64,000 bases of DNA, taken from the NCBI GenBank assembly GCA_028715055.1, contig JAQTLE010000001.1, positions 248,001 through 312,000 of the forward strand. Direction: 5' to 3'. Of the stretch, positions 55,686 through 64,000 are shown in pieces. Source of the stretch: Sulfurovaceae bacterium. GTDB taxonomy: Bacteria > Campylobacterota > Campylobacteria > Campylobacterales > Sulfurovaceae. The notes beneath the pieces were generated by a model. That model searched no databases and was not told the origin of the DNA. It was given only the letters and a program-made list of their open reading frames with translations. A program made the translations under genes and the position numbers. Numbering within the stretch: position 1 is the first letter of the stretch; every line of letters begins with the position of its first letter.

Positions 55686-56258
55686 TCAGTCAATACCTTT
55701 GTTTAATAGATACTGAATCCATCCTAAAGAAGGGATTATTAAATCGCCACTTGGCACACCAATGGCAGCACTCAACTCTTCAAATTTACTACTTGATAAA
55801 TCTTGTTTTAACGTTTGATTTCCAATTGCATTTGAAACACTTGGGTCACTTATTAGAGCTTTTATTGTTTCTTGATAAGGCATAAGTATACTGGTTGTAC
55901 ATGCTGCATCTAAATAGGACTCTCGTTTTTGAAAAATAGTTAAGTTTTTAAATTTATTGAGTTCATCAAGACCTCTTGCGCTTATTTTGAAATAATCAGT
56001 TCCACTTTTTTCAAGCCACCCGTTTTGGATATGTCTCTGTAAAGCTAGTGCTAGATCATCAGCATATGGGTAACCATTAAAAATTATATACTGATAATTC
56101 CAGTCGGCCGGTGTTTTACCATCATATAAAAATAAAATAGAGGCAAAATATGAAAATAAATGTATTTCTTCTAATTGAAATGCATCTAAAAAATCATCTA
56201 ATTTGTGTGCGATTGATAAACTATCGTAAAACGCTTCAGGTTTAACTTCTGACTGCAT
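55686..56258 (-). CDS. Small middle-component-like protein, probable winged helix
   Basis: A 190-residue soluble protein I do not recognise by name. The central part 'DLALALQRHIQNGWLEKSGTDYFKISARGLDELNKFKNL' looks like a winged-helix (helix, turn, wing, helix). Its position between an SMC-like ATPase and an effector is that of the 'middle component' of ABC-three-component conflict systems. It overlaps the ATPase gene by 17 bases. A role as adaptor between ATPase and nuclease is an inference. Confidence 0.5.
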   Translation of the reverse strand: MQSEVKPEAFYDSLSIAHKLDDFLDAFQLEEIHLFSYFASILFLYDGKTPADWNYQYIIFNGYPYADDLALALQRHIQNGWLEKSGTDYFKISARGLDELNKFKNLTIFQKRESYLDAACTTSILMPYQETIKALISDPSVSNAIGNQTLKQDLSSSKFEELSAAIGVPSGDLIIPSLGWIQYLLNKGID

Positions 56259-58224
56259 TGTCTTTTTCCTTCATAGCATTTTCAATTCTAAGATAAACTT
56301 CTTCAAAAAGAGATTCACCTTCTTTTTGAATAATTGATAAGTCAGTCCAGTCAAGCATACGTTTAAATGTCATCTTCTTGTGACCACATCTCTTCGCTAA
56401 AGAAAGTAATAGTTGAGAGGCATTAATATTGGCTGTAATGATTAGATGTTGATTCTTCTCTACAAAATCAGCAAACATTTGACCAACTCTGTTTTCGTAT
56501 GCAATATCTAATGAACCTTCCGGCGTATCTATCAAAATTGTAGCTTCATTATTTTTTTTAGATAGGTATACAGCCAGGGCCATACGAAGAGCTATATCGA
56601 TAAAAAATCTTTGGCTTTCGCTTAGTTGAAAATGAGCTGTGCGGGCAGTACTTTGTAATTCTAAAACTAATTTCATCATCTGAGCACTTTTTTCAAATGA
56701 GATATCCAAATCAAGACCAATAAAGCTTTTTGCAAATTTTTTGAATATAGGGACAAAGTCTAATTCAGCTTCTTTGTATGCATTAGAAATTTTTGTTTGC
56801 AATTGTATAAATGAGAGCTTTATTTGATCTCTAATCTTGTATTCTTCTTTTGATTCAAAATCAAGGATTTCATATTGTTTTTGATATTCATTAATTAACA
56901 TATCAATGCTTGATCCAGATGTCTGTTGAATTACGAGAGGATGCGAATATTCAAATTCATTTTTTAATTGCTGAACCTCTTTAAGCTCATATGCCACTTT
57001 TTCTAATTCTGCTTTTTTTGTATTGATTTCTAATGTTGTTTTTTCTAATGCAGTTGTTTTATCTGCTATATATTGGTCATGATTTTGAATTTGTGTTAAA
57101 AGCACAGCTTGATCATTCTTTGAATCTTCATCTATTGTTGTACCACATAAAGGACAGTGATCTTTATAAAGATTATTTTGGATGGTTGTATGTATTTGTT
57201 CACTTTTGGCATGACAAATACAGCATTCTTTGTTATCCATGGACATTTTTACAAAGACATTATTAAGTAAGATGGATCTGGGTTGTGAATATTTTGAAAA
57301 TAATTTTCCATGTTCAATTTTTAACTGTAATATTTCTGCATTTAAATAACTTTGATTTTTCAATAATGTTTGATATTCAATTTCAGTATTATTATATGCG
57401 TTAGTTGTCCTTTCGTACTCAGCAAAAATATTTTCATATTCTTCAAGTGTAGCTTTTGTATCAGATACAATTTCTTTGTCTTTTAATAAATGGTCAATTT
57501 TATTTTTTATCTGAGTTGCTTGCCATCTTTTATTACGTCCATCAGATTCATGTTTTTCCATTTTTCTTTTTAAGGATATTATTTCTTCTGTATCGGCCAA
57601 GTCAGTATTAAATGCAATTGATAAAGTATGTAGAGATGCTCGATCGTCCCAAAAGATCATTCTTCTACTCTCATCAAACGTAAAGACATATAATTGCAGG
57701 AACATAAAAAAGTCAAAGTTTTTAATATCTACGGCTTTAGCAATTTGTTTTTCATACTCTTTGTTTAATTCAGTGGGAGACATTGAGCTAGTGTCAATTT
57801 TAGGAATTTTCTTATTCTCAATAATTTGATAAATTTCCAATCCTCTTAATTGGTTTAATTCGAAAAAACCGCGGATAATGCGAAAATATAGTTCATTAAT
57901 TTTAAAGTGAAGCTCTACTTCCGCTACTTTTTCATCACTAGCATGGATACGACCTTTAAAATATTTAGTAGTGTACTTTTTATTCTCTTTTACTATTTCT
58001 CCTGGTGAAAAAACTTCCCTGTTTGGTTCTAAAACAATACCTGTATATCCAAAATTTATAGCATTTAAGAAAGTAGTTTTCCCTAATCCATTGGCACCGG
58101 CTAAACAAAAAACACCATCATAAATTTCTTCATCAATAATCTGAATCTGTTTGTTTTTAGTGTAAAGTGAAAAATTTCTCAAAATAATTTTTTGTAATTT
58201 TGGGAAGTTATATTTTCCACTCAT
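56242..58224 (-). CDS. SMC/Rad50-like ABC ATPase of a defence operon
   Basis: A 660-residue ATPase. Walker A 'LAGANGLGKT' is at residues 41-50, followed by a long coiled coil broken near residues 335-360 by two CxxC motifs ('CCICHAK', 'CPLCGTT') like a Rad50 zinc hook. A signature-like 'LSESQRFFIDIALRMALAVYL' (about 532) and Walker B 'ATILIDTPEGSLD' (about 562) complete the ABC head. It resembles DndD, RloC-type and ABC-three-component ATPases. First gene of the four-gene operon; AAAGG lies before the ATG. The 246-base gap to tniQ holds only AT-rich DNA with a possible TATGATAAAA -10 region. Confidence 0.82.
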   Translation of the reverse strand: MSGKYNFPKLQKIILRNFSLYTKNKQIQIIDEEIYDGVFCLAGANGLGKTTFLNAINFGYTGIVLEPNREVFSPGEIVKENKKYTTKYFKGRIHASDEKVAEVELHFKINELYFRIIRGFFELNQLRGLEIYQIIENKKIPKIDTSSMSPTELNKEYEKQIAKAVDIKNFDFFMFLQLYVFTFDESRRMIFWDDRASLHTLSIAFNTDLADTEEIISLKRKMEKHESDGRNKRWQATQIKNKIDHLLKDKEIVSDTKATLEEYENIFAEYERTTNAYNNTEIEYQTLLKNQSYLNAEILQLKIEHGKLFSKYSQPRSILLNNVFVKMSMDNKECCICHAKSEQIHTTIQNNLYKDHCPLCGTTIDEDSKNDQAVLLTQIQNHDQYIADKTTALEKTTLEINTKKAELEKVAYELKEVQQLKNEFEYSHPLVIQQTSGSSIDMLINEYQKQYEILDFESKEEYKIRDQIKLSFIQLQTKISNAYKEAELDFVPIFKKFAKSFIGLDLDISFEKSAQMMKLVLELQSTARTAHFQLSESQRFFIDIALRMALAVYLSKKNNEATILIDTPEGSLDIAYENRVGQMFADFVEKNQHLIITANINASQLLLSLAKRCGHKKMTFKRMLDWTDLSIIQKEGESLFEEVYLRIENAMKEKDNAVRS

Positions 58225-58470
58225 AGTTAGACCTTTGTTTTATCATATTCGAATATATTTTATCATAAAGTTTCTTCTATGACATTAGTATTCCTTGCAT
58301 TTTTTTGTTTAATTATTACGTTCTTCAATATGTGAAGCTATCGGAAAAGCATTAGCAGTTTCATTTGTTTATTAAATTAATTACGTAGAGTATAACATGC
58401 ATGTGTCTTATTAAGAAGCCTAGAAATATGTATTGGTCTATTTTGTTAAAATTATCATTATATTTGTTCA

Positions 58471-59589
58471 TTATCTTTTAAAATAATTCACATTTCCAAA
58501 CAACCTAGACAAATTTGCCTTTGTAATATCAAGTCCTTTGGAAACCAAATATTTTTTTCCATTTTCAATCTCTTCCTTTGTTACCATATTGCCAAAAGCA
58601 ATATATCTAGGAGATATATCATTCAGTAAATTCTCATACCAAAATGACACATATTTAATATCTTTGACCATATTCCAATGGGTCAGATTATTTTCCTTCA
58701 TGAAGCTGGTAAAGTTTTTAGGATATTTTTCAAACAAATACCAAATTAGACCGAAAAGTGCGAATTTTTCTTTGATATTAAGCTGAATATAGATTGACTT
58801 TGCTTGATTTGGTTTTCTATTGAATGATTTTTTTAGTATCGCAAACAATGGATGTTTGTTTATAAATTTTATGTTTTTTCTTGAAATGATAAGTTTTGTA
58901 AGTTGAATTATAACATCAAAAATATAAAATGAATATACACTTACATCATTATCTAGTTCGGCGTATCCTTTATCTGCTATATGTTGTAGATTTGCCTGTC
59001 CATGTATGCCCATTATATGCTTTTGATTGACGTTTATTTTTCTTGCTTTTTTGAATTCAAAGCCACATTTAGAACAGTATGTGAATGCAAATTTATCTTT
59101 GTGCATTTTTAGTATAGATAACTTGGAATTGCACTGCGGGCAAGAATCATACAAAAAGCAATTATGTAATGTACATACAGTCGAGAAAGCAAGTTTCCAA
59201 TATTTTCTAAAATATGGCACATTGTCTTTTCTAAGGCAAATTGGGCAAAATTTTAGATCACTAAAAAATCTATTTGATGCTATCTCTATATCATTTTCCT
59301 GTATATATCCTGAATATGTTTTTAATGTCAAGTTAAATACATCTACTTTGTCGTTGCACATAGTTTTGATTCTATTCAATAGTTTCATATTTAATGATGT
59401 ATCAATATTTTTCTTAAACAAGCTCCTGTTTTCCAGTCCAAAGTATAGGTTTATAAAAGTCTTTGGATGAAGGTAGTGGGCATATGAAAGTCTGGCAAAC
59501 CATGAACTAAAAAGTTCATCATTATATGGGATTGGTATTATGCTAAACGGTAAATATTGAAGATTGTTTGTTTTGATATTTTTAATCAT
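58471..59589 (-). CDS. TniQ/TnsD-family target-selection protein
   Basis: A 372-residue protein with the TniQ N-terminal pattern 'PYNDELFSSWFARLSYAHYLHP' (residues 21-42), a cysteine/histidine zinc-binding region (C115, C118, C139, H142, C144, C150, C153, C172, C175) and a C-terminal helix-turn-helix-like end ('DITKANLSRLFGN'). TnsD binds a chromosomal attachment site and recruits TnsC. It is shorter than Tn7 TnsD (508). Its ATG overlaps the tnsC stop by 4 bases. It is the natural candidate for recognising dprA, though the target sequence is not proved. Confidence 0.88.
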   Translation of the reverse strand: MIKNIKTNNLQYLPFSIIPIPYNDELFSSWFARLSYAHYLHPKTFINLYFGLENRSLFKKNIDTSLNMKLLNRIKTMCNDKVDVFNLTLKTYSGYIQENDIEIASNRFFSDLKFCPICLRKDNVPYFRKYWKLAFSTVCTLHNCFLYDSCPQCNSKLSILKMHKDKFAFTYCSKCGFEFKKARKINVNQKHIMGIHGQANLQHIADKGYAELDNDVSVYSFYIFDVIIQLTKLIISRKNIKFINKHPLFAILKKSFNRKPNQAKSIYIQLNIKEKFALFGLIWYLFEKYPKNFTSFMKENNLTHWNMVKDIKYVSFWYENLLNDISPRYIAFGNMVTKEEIENGKKYLVSKGLDITKANLSRLFGNVNYFKR

Positions 59590-60521
59590 ATGTCAAGTAA
59601 AGCTTCGTATTGTTTTGTGTTAGCCGTAGATGAATACCCACAATTTTTAATTTCATCAATAGTAATTTTTTCTTTATTGTTTTTTAATGCATAAATAGTT
59701 GCCTTTTTCAGTAGGCCAATTATGTCTCCTATATTTCCATCTGATATATTCAAAATCTCTTGAGCAGTTTTTGGGTTAAGAATATCAGACTCTTTGCTAA
59801 GTGGCAATGTAGTCAATATGGTTGCCAAGAGATTAACATAGTTTTTGTCCATTTTCCATTTGGTAAGATATGCCGGCCTAAATCTACTGCTTATTTGTGT
59901 ATCGGTGCTGACTGCTCTTAGTGCATCTTTTGTTCCAGATAAGATGATAGGAATTTTGAGATTATTGCTTAGATTTTTAATGGCATTTAACATTTGCTTT
60001 TGCCTGGCAACCGAACCGCTTAAAATATTATGTATTTCGTCAATTATCAGCATTTCAACATTTAAAATACCTAAATAATATTCTACTAGATATTGTTTTC
60101 TAGATACACTTTCACTTTCTTTAAATGGTGTATTTATACTTTTTAGTATTTCTCCATACAATCTTGTTTCGCTAGGTTCACTTGGTGAAACTATGTATAT
60201 AAGCGGAATACCGGTTGCATTATATTTTTCAAAAAATTCTTTTGTTAATTTTTCTGGATTTGTTGCAAATAGATCATATGAAGGATGAAGATCTATAAAT
60301 CTTTGCAAAATAGATGTTTTGCCATTGTTTGGCGATCCTACCAGCAGAACACTTGTGACTCTGGTTTTGCCTTGTTCATGTTTGAGTATATTTTCAAATT
60401 GATTTAGTGTATTTTGAGCTAATGGATAGTTTATCCATGTTTCTTGATTTATGTATGCTATTTTTTCATCCAGTGTCTTGTCCAGCATGGATATTGTTTC
60501 TTTTGTGAGATCAATCTTCAT
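59586..60521 (-). CDS. tnsC: Tn7-like regulator ATPase TnsC
   Basis: An AAA+ ATPase that links target recognition to the transposase. The protein is about 311 residues from ATG 60521, which follows AAGGGG by 7 bases; a start at 60554 further inside tnsB is less likely. Walker A 'GSPNNGKTS' is at 62-70 and Walker B 'MLIIDEIHN' has D161 and E162. Sensor-like 'ILSGTKDA' follows. It is shorter than Tn7 TnsC (555 residues) and close in size to TniB. It overlaps tnsB by 11 bases. Confidence 0.92.
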   Translation of the reverse strand: MKIDLTKETISMLDKTLDEKIAYINQETWINYPLAQNTLNQFENILKHEQGKTRVTSVLLVGSPNNGKTSILQRFIDLHPSYDLFATNPEKLTKEFFEKYNATGIPLIYIVSPSEPSETRLYGEILKSINTPFKESESVSRKQYLVEYYLGILNVEMLIIDEIHNILSGSVARQKQMLNAIKNLSNNLKIPIILSGTKDALRAVSTDTQISSRFRPAYLTKWKMDKNYVNLLATILTTLPLSKESDILNPKTAQEILNISDGNIGDIIGLLKKATIYALKNNKEKITIDEIKNCGYSSTANTKQYEALLDI

Positions 60522-62379
60522 ATCCATTCCCCTTATTAATTCGACTAATTTCATATGTTTCGATCTCTTCGAAAAGTGAATTTAAATTATTGACTGACGG
60601 ATTTTTGCTATCAAGTACTTTGTTATTGTTTAATTGAGAATGCCTGGGTGGCTTCGATTTTCTTAATTTTTGTTTTTTATGGGTTATTGTGGCATCTTGT
60701 TCCAGTCTCTCAAGCACTTCATATGCTTCAAAAAGTTCATCTTCTGAATAATTTGATATTTTGTTATCTTTTAGATATCTTTTGACAGCATATAGATCCC
60801 ATAATGTCATAACTGGTGCATACATTTTTCTATATGGTACTTCAAAATATTCTTTTAGCTCCGGATCATAAAAATACAGTTTTTGAATATTAAGTGGGTC
60901 TCGCTTAATTTTATGCTGGATTTTATTACCTTTATTGTCCGTTCTGCCTATCCAATGTCTTAATACATCCGAGTAATATGTGATACCATCCAGCGTAATG
61001 CCATCCTTTTGGATAGTTCTAAAATGAGTGGGTAGCAATGATATTTTTATGCTTTCGGTATCATCAAGGATTGGAGGCAGTATGCCAACGCCCGGGGTTT
61101 CATCATCTCCAATAATACCCTGTAAATATTTGGCTTCAGGCGTCATTTCTATACCGCTATGATATCTCTTATGGTAAATATTCACTATAAAATGAGTTAA
61201 CCATTTTATTAACTCTTCAAGAGTGAAAGTGGCTTCTTTTTGAGAGTTATATACTCCTTTTTGTACTATATCTGAGAATGTAGTGCCGGCCAGGTTATGT
61301 ACTTCTTTATTTATTGTACCAAGTATACGTTCTACATGAGCTCCGAATTGTGGTCTAGCAACAGGTCGTTTTAGGAGGGTTATGCCATATTCATCGCAAA
61401 CCCTTTGCATATCAGATGATACTAGATCTGCGCCATTGTCCACATGAATTACTCTTGGGATGCCGTATATATTCCAATCACCTTGGATTTGTTGTTCTTG
61501 TAAATACATATCTTTAGGGGTAAAAATGTTAAGTAGACATTGGCTGACATTAAAATATCCCGGTGCCTGTAATGATATATAGATCCCTGCAATCATTCTT
61601 GAATAAGTGTCCAGAGCTAATGTTAAATAAGGTCTTCCTATTGGCTGTCTATATGATTTGTCAACAACGATGATATCAAGAGGAGTGTGGTCTATCTGAA
61701 CAACATCCATCGGATAGTTACCTTCGGGGAACTCACCTTCATAGTTTGAATACTTTTCATTAGCGGCTTTATGCCCATATCTTTTTTTCATAGCTTCTTT
61801 TGGATCTATAACTTCTATTCTATTTCTGACTGTATTTTCATGAGGCACCGTAATACTTATTTTTTTACATTCCATTGCTATTTTTGTATATATTTTTCTA
61901 AAGCCGTATCTTTGTTTACTTAGGTACATTTCATCTAATATAGTTTTTATTATTGCTTCAGTTTTTTCATCAAGCCGACTGCCTCTTTTCCCTCTTTGGG
62001 ATGTTTTTGGAACAAGTGAACTAATCTGTGATGTTTGTTCGTATATATTTATCCAATTATAAATTGTTACAGCACTTAAATTGTTTTGTTTGCCAATTTC
62101 TTCAACCTCGTTTCTTGAACGCTTCGTAAAAACCACATCTTTGATAATTTCATATCTTTTTTTGGCTTCTTCCCATTCTTTGTCAGAATAATTATCTATA
62201 TGGTCATTGCTTAAATTTTCTGAAAGTTTTGAAGACAGTTGTTTTGTGTTCGCAATAATAATTATATTTGTAGTACAGTTTTCTAGCATTACTTCAGACA
62301 AGCTCATTGTTTTAATAATTTTATATCGTTCGTTTTGATAATAGACTATAGAATCTTTTTTTAAATCAATCCTGCTCAT
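60511..62379 (-). CDS. tnsB: Tn7-like transposase TnsB (DDE integrase)
   Basis: Binds the transposon ends and joins 3' ends to target DNA. The 622-residue protein has N-terminal helix-turn-helix domains (about residues 70-125, 'LSAVTIYNWINIYE'), an rve catalytic core with D230 (MDVVQIDHT), D314 (IHVDNGADL) and E350 (GAHVERILG), a Mu-type C-terminal beta barrel (about 470-540) and a basic tail that in relatives contacts TnsC. GAGG precedes ATG 62379. It overlaps tnsA by 14 bases. Confidence 0.95.
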   Translation of the reverse strand: MSRIDLKKDSIVYYQNERYKIIKTMSLSEVMLENCTTNIIIIANTKQLSSKLSENLSNDHIDNYSDKEWEEAKKRYEIIKDVVFTKRSRNEVEEIGKQNNLSAVTIYNWINIYEQTSQISSLVPKTSQRGKRGSRLDEKTEAIIKTILDEMYLSKQRYGFRKIYTKIAMECKKISITVPHENTVRNRIEVIDPKEAMKKRYGHKAANEKYSNYEGEFPEGNYPMDVVQIDHTPLDIIVVDKSYRQPIGRPYLTLALDTYSRMIAGIYISLQAPGYFNVSQCLLNIFTPKDMYLQEQQIQGDWNIYGIPRVIHVDNGADLVSSDMQRVCDEYGITLLKRPVARPQFGAHVERILGTINKEVHNLAGTTFSDIVQKGVYNSQKEATFTLEELIKWLTHFIVNIYHKRYHSGIEMTPEAKYLQGIIGDDETPGVGILPPILDDTESIKISLLPTHFRTIQKDGITLDGITYYSDVLRHWIGRTDNKGNKIQHKIKRDPLNIQKLYFYDPELKEYFEVPYRKMYAPVMTLWDLYAVKRYLKDNKISNYSEDELFEAYEVLERLEQDATITHKKQKLRKSKPPRHSQLNNNKVLDSKNPSVNNLNSLFEEIETYEISRINKGNGYED

Positions 62380-63094
62380 TTGTTAACCTCCGTTTATCTA
62401 GTGTCGTTTTCATAGTTAGTTTTTGCTGCAAATCTATGATTTTGATGTGATTGAAAATATAGTTCCATACATATGGCAAATACTCCAATTGTTTTTGTTG
62501 GTTGTCTGATAGACTTTCTATAATTTCTCTAATTGATATGCTACAAGACATATCTATGATTTTTGCTATGGCTTTTGTTTTAACATCTGATACTGGAATA
62601 AAAACAAACTTATATATAAATTTTAAATTTTCCATGTATTGTTTTGAGAAATTTTGATCAGTAAATATCTCAAAATCTAAATTATATTCATTTTTAATAT
62701 GTGCTCTTAAGGTTTTAATTTTTTGCTGAAGTTCAATGTCATTTTCTATTTCGTTTGCATATTTTACTTCAAACAATTTTTGACTATTAACTTTATATGT
62801 TACCAATGTATCCGGTGTATATCGTCTTTTTTGGTCATCGCTATAATCATAAATCAAGCTCAGCGGCTGTTCCTCATATCTTAGTACTTGTTCATCGAAT
62901 TCCAAAAACATATAAAAATCTCTTTCAAGCGTTGACTCAAATGCTATTTGAGTTTTGTTTTTATAGCTGGCAAAATAACCTGTACAAGAAATGTAACTTT
63001 TTTTAATTTTTCTGACACTCATATTAAGATTATATAGTATATTTTCTATATTTTTAATTGGTAGCATAGTTAAGTTTATTGTTGTGTTTTTCAT
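62366..63094 (-). CDS. tnsA: Tn7-like endonuclease TnsA
   Basis: Cuts the 5' ends of the transposon so that it moves by cut-and-paste. The 242-residue protein has the restriction-like catalytic set E57 (STLERDF), D95 (RYTPDTLV) and K111 (LFEVKYA), then a C-terminal winged-helix domain. ATG 63094 is preceded by AAAAGG; the next ATG lacks a ribosome site. The start codons overlap the innermost TnsB site of the right end, so TnsB binding may repress tnsABC. Confidence 0.93.
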   Translation of the reverse strand: MKNTTINLTMLPIKNIENILYNLNMSVRKIKKSYISCTGYFASYKNKTQIAFESTLERDFYMFLEFDEQVLRYEEQPLSLIYDYSDDQKRRYTPDTLVTYKVNSQKLFEVKYANEIENDIELQQKIKTLRAHIKNEYNLDFEIFTDQNFSKQYMENLKFIYKFVFIPVSDVKTKAIAKIIDMSCSISIREIIESLSDNQQKQLEYLPYVWNYIFNHIKIIDLQQKLTMKTTLDKRRLTNEQD

Positions 63095-63201
63095 TTTAAT
63101 TAACCTTTTTGTTGTAAATTGTTAAGTTTGTTATTGTAGAAAAAAGATCTATTTTTAGCATTTTGTGCAATCTCCAGTTAAGTTTGTTCTTGTAGATGAC
63201 A
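63069..63201. repeat. Right transposon end with three TnsB-type binding sites
   Basis: GTTAAGTTTGTTCTTGTA (63177-63194), GTTAAGTTTGTTATTGTA (63121-63138) and GTTAAGTTTATTGTTGTG (63069-63086) are inverse copies of the 18-base left-end element, spaced 52-56 bases apart. The element ends ATGACA at 63201. The third site lies in the first codons of tnsA. Confidence 0.85.
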
Positions 63202-63206
63202 ATACT
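63202..63206. repeat. Target site duplication, right copy
   Basis: ATACT directly after the terminal ATGACA, matching 42658-42662. Confidence 0.93.
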
Positions 63207-63714
63207 TGCTAGCGGAATTGATATATACTATCCTGCGGTAAATAAAGATTTATTAAAATCAATAGAACAACATGGCATGCTAATTAGTCAGTTTGAACCT
63301 AATTTTGCTGCAACAAATTGGAGTTTTGTTTTGAGAAATGAATTAGTTGTTGCCTTGGGAGAAGTATTGATCGTAACACAAGCACACATTGATAGTGGCT
63401 CTATGCGTTCAGTGGAATATGCACAAAAGATGGGAAAAAAAATATTTGTCCTGCCTCATAGAATAGGAGAGAGCGAAGGCACAAATAAACTTTTGCAAGA
63501 GGGTAAAGCATCCATCATATCAGATATAGAGAGTTTTGCTTCATTATACGGTAAAGCCCTAACTAATGATGCTATGGATAAAGATGATTTTTTTTATTTT
63601 TGTCAGCAAAATCCGATATTGGATGATGCTGTCGCCAAATTTGGCGAACGTATTTATGAAGCAGAACTTAGTGGTCAGATCATCATAAGCGAAGGGAGAG
63701 TTAAACTTATTTAG
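63207..63714 (+). pseudogene. dprA: dprA, 3' fragment (host copy)
   Basis: Encodes residues 91-259 of the host DprA in frame with the 5' fragment: 'ASGIDIYYPAVN', 'FVLRNELVVALGEVLIVTQAHIDSGSMRSVEYA', 'VLPHRIGESEGTNKLL' and the C-terminal domain ending 'IISEGRVKLI'. An ATG at 63196 inside the transposon end could in theory start a truncated product of 172 residues, but no ribosome site is seen and the Rossmann half is missing. It converges with the TlpA-like gene and overlaps its stop. Confidence 0.95.
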
Positions 63715-64000
63715 ACAATTCTTTTATGATTGATTCAAGACCAGCTTCACTTATCATGCCAACTTGTATATATTGAACTACTCCCTTTTTGTCTACTACT
63801 ACTAAAAATGGTATAGCGCCAGTCCAATTTGCTCTGCCAGCTATATAGTTGACAAAATATCCAGCCTTTTCTTGAGAAACGGTTGAATAATTTATGCCAT
63901 TTGTTTTAGCGAATGCTTTTAACTGGGCATTATCGAATCCTTGAACTTCCATGCTTATTATTGCTATATTATTTTTGTATTTGGTTTGCAAGTTTTTATA
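63707..64000 (-). CDS. TlpA/thioredoxin-like protein, C-terminal part (partial)
   Basis: The frame is open to the window edge and encodes the C-terminal 97 or so residues of a thioredoxin fold: 'IAIISMEVQGF', 'AGRANWTGAIPFLVVVDKKGVVQYIQVGMIS' with the cis-proline segment 'AIPFLVVV'. The CxxC active site, which would be upstream, is outside the window. It is probably a periplasmic TlpA/ResA-like reductant. Confidence 0.8.
   Translation of the reverse strand, partial: YKNLQTKYKNNIAIISMEVQGFDNAQLKAFAKTNGINYSTVSQEKAGYFVNYIAGRANWTGAIPFLVVVDKKGVVQYIQVGMISEAGLESIIKELSK

Larger units (their letters stand above)
42663..63201. mobile_element. Complete Tn7-like transposon, 20,539 bp, inserted in dprA
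   Basis: The element starts with TGTCATATACAAGAACAAAC and ends with the inverse; the first 25 bases match at 24 positions. It is flanked by ATACT on both sides. The right arm carries tnsA, tnsB, tnsC and a tniQ/tnsD gene transcribed inward; the left arm carries a TnsE-like gene and a second dprA. The cargo is a two-partner secretion/CDI locus and a four-gene ATPase-nuclease-methyltransferase operon. All core Tns functions look intact, and removing 42663-63206 restores the host gene exactly. Confidence 0.95.

Noticed and set aside
63196-63714. A DprA-like frame that appears intact from an ATG at 63196
   Set aside because: The ATG belongs to the transposon terminus and the frame lacks the first 90 residues; it is the 3' half of the interrupted host gene.

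Overview
The window is chromosomal DNA from a low-GC bacterium of the Campylobacterota (Epsilonproteobacteria), probably a Sulfurimonas/Sulfurovum/Sulfuricurvum-type relative. The reasons are tight, overlapping gene packing, a single XerH-type recombinase, a short DprA, MutS2 with a C-terminal Smr domain, the rpsF-ssb-rpsR / holA / rnr block, and promoters that mostly show only a TATAAT-like -10 box. No rRNA, tRNA or CRISPR array was recognised.

Layout. 1-949 is the start of an SF1 helicase that leaves the window. 1151-8447 holds a LysR regulator, the operon yidD-pyrC-carbonic anhydrase-class IV aminotransferase-SspB-like, two poorly known genes and lnt. 8430-11260 is yajC-secD-secF. 11677-20434 carries dacB with a SPOR domain, a DapC-like aminotransferase, murC, mutS2, a YfgM-like protein and xerH. 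20465-33638 is an accessory uptake and redox region. It has two paralogous sets of TonB-dependent receptor, membrane-anchored periplasmic protein and NapH-like polyferredoxin. One set continues into a double-cubane-type dehydratase-family protein, its ATP-dependent activator and a CcdA/TauE-like membrane protein. Next to them is one exbB-exbD-tonB operon. Both receptor genes share a palindromic operator and a conserved, potentially switching mRNA leader. 33718-42112 is housekeeping: coaX, hisG, rpsR-ssb-rpsF, holA, rnr, htpX and ilvC.

The most striking object is a complete Tn7-like transposon of 20,539 bp (42663-63201). It is inserted inside the host dprA gene with a 5-bp target duplication (ATACT), near-perfect terminal inverted repeats and repeated TnsB-type sites at both ends. 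Removing it and one duplication restores an intact 259-codon dprA frame. The right end carries tnsA-tnsB-tnsC-tniQ. The left end carries a TnsE-like gene immediately followed by a second, full-length, diverged dprA. So the element breaks dprA and brings a replacement, transcribed in the same direction as the broken gene.

The cargo has two conflict systems. One is a two-partner secretion / contact-dependent inhibition locus: a TpsB transporter, a 1926-residue CdiA-like exoprotein, a small membrane immunity candidate and a decayed orphan pre-toxin module. The other is a tightly overlapping four-gene operon: an SMC/Rad50-like ABC ATPase with a zinc-hook-like CxxC pair, a small probable winged-helix protein, a PD-(D/E)XK nuclease-like protein and an amino-DNA methyltransferase. 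I do not recognise the latter as a named system; it looks like an ABC-ATPase-coupled restriction-modification or ABC-three-component defence operon.

Beyond the transposon, the 3' half of dprA is followed convergently by the end of a TlpA/thioredoxin-like gene that leaves the window.
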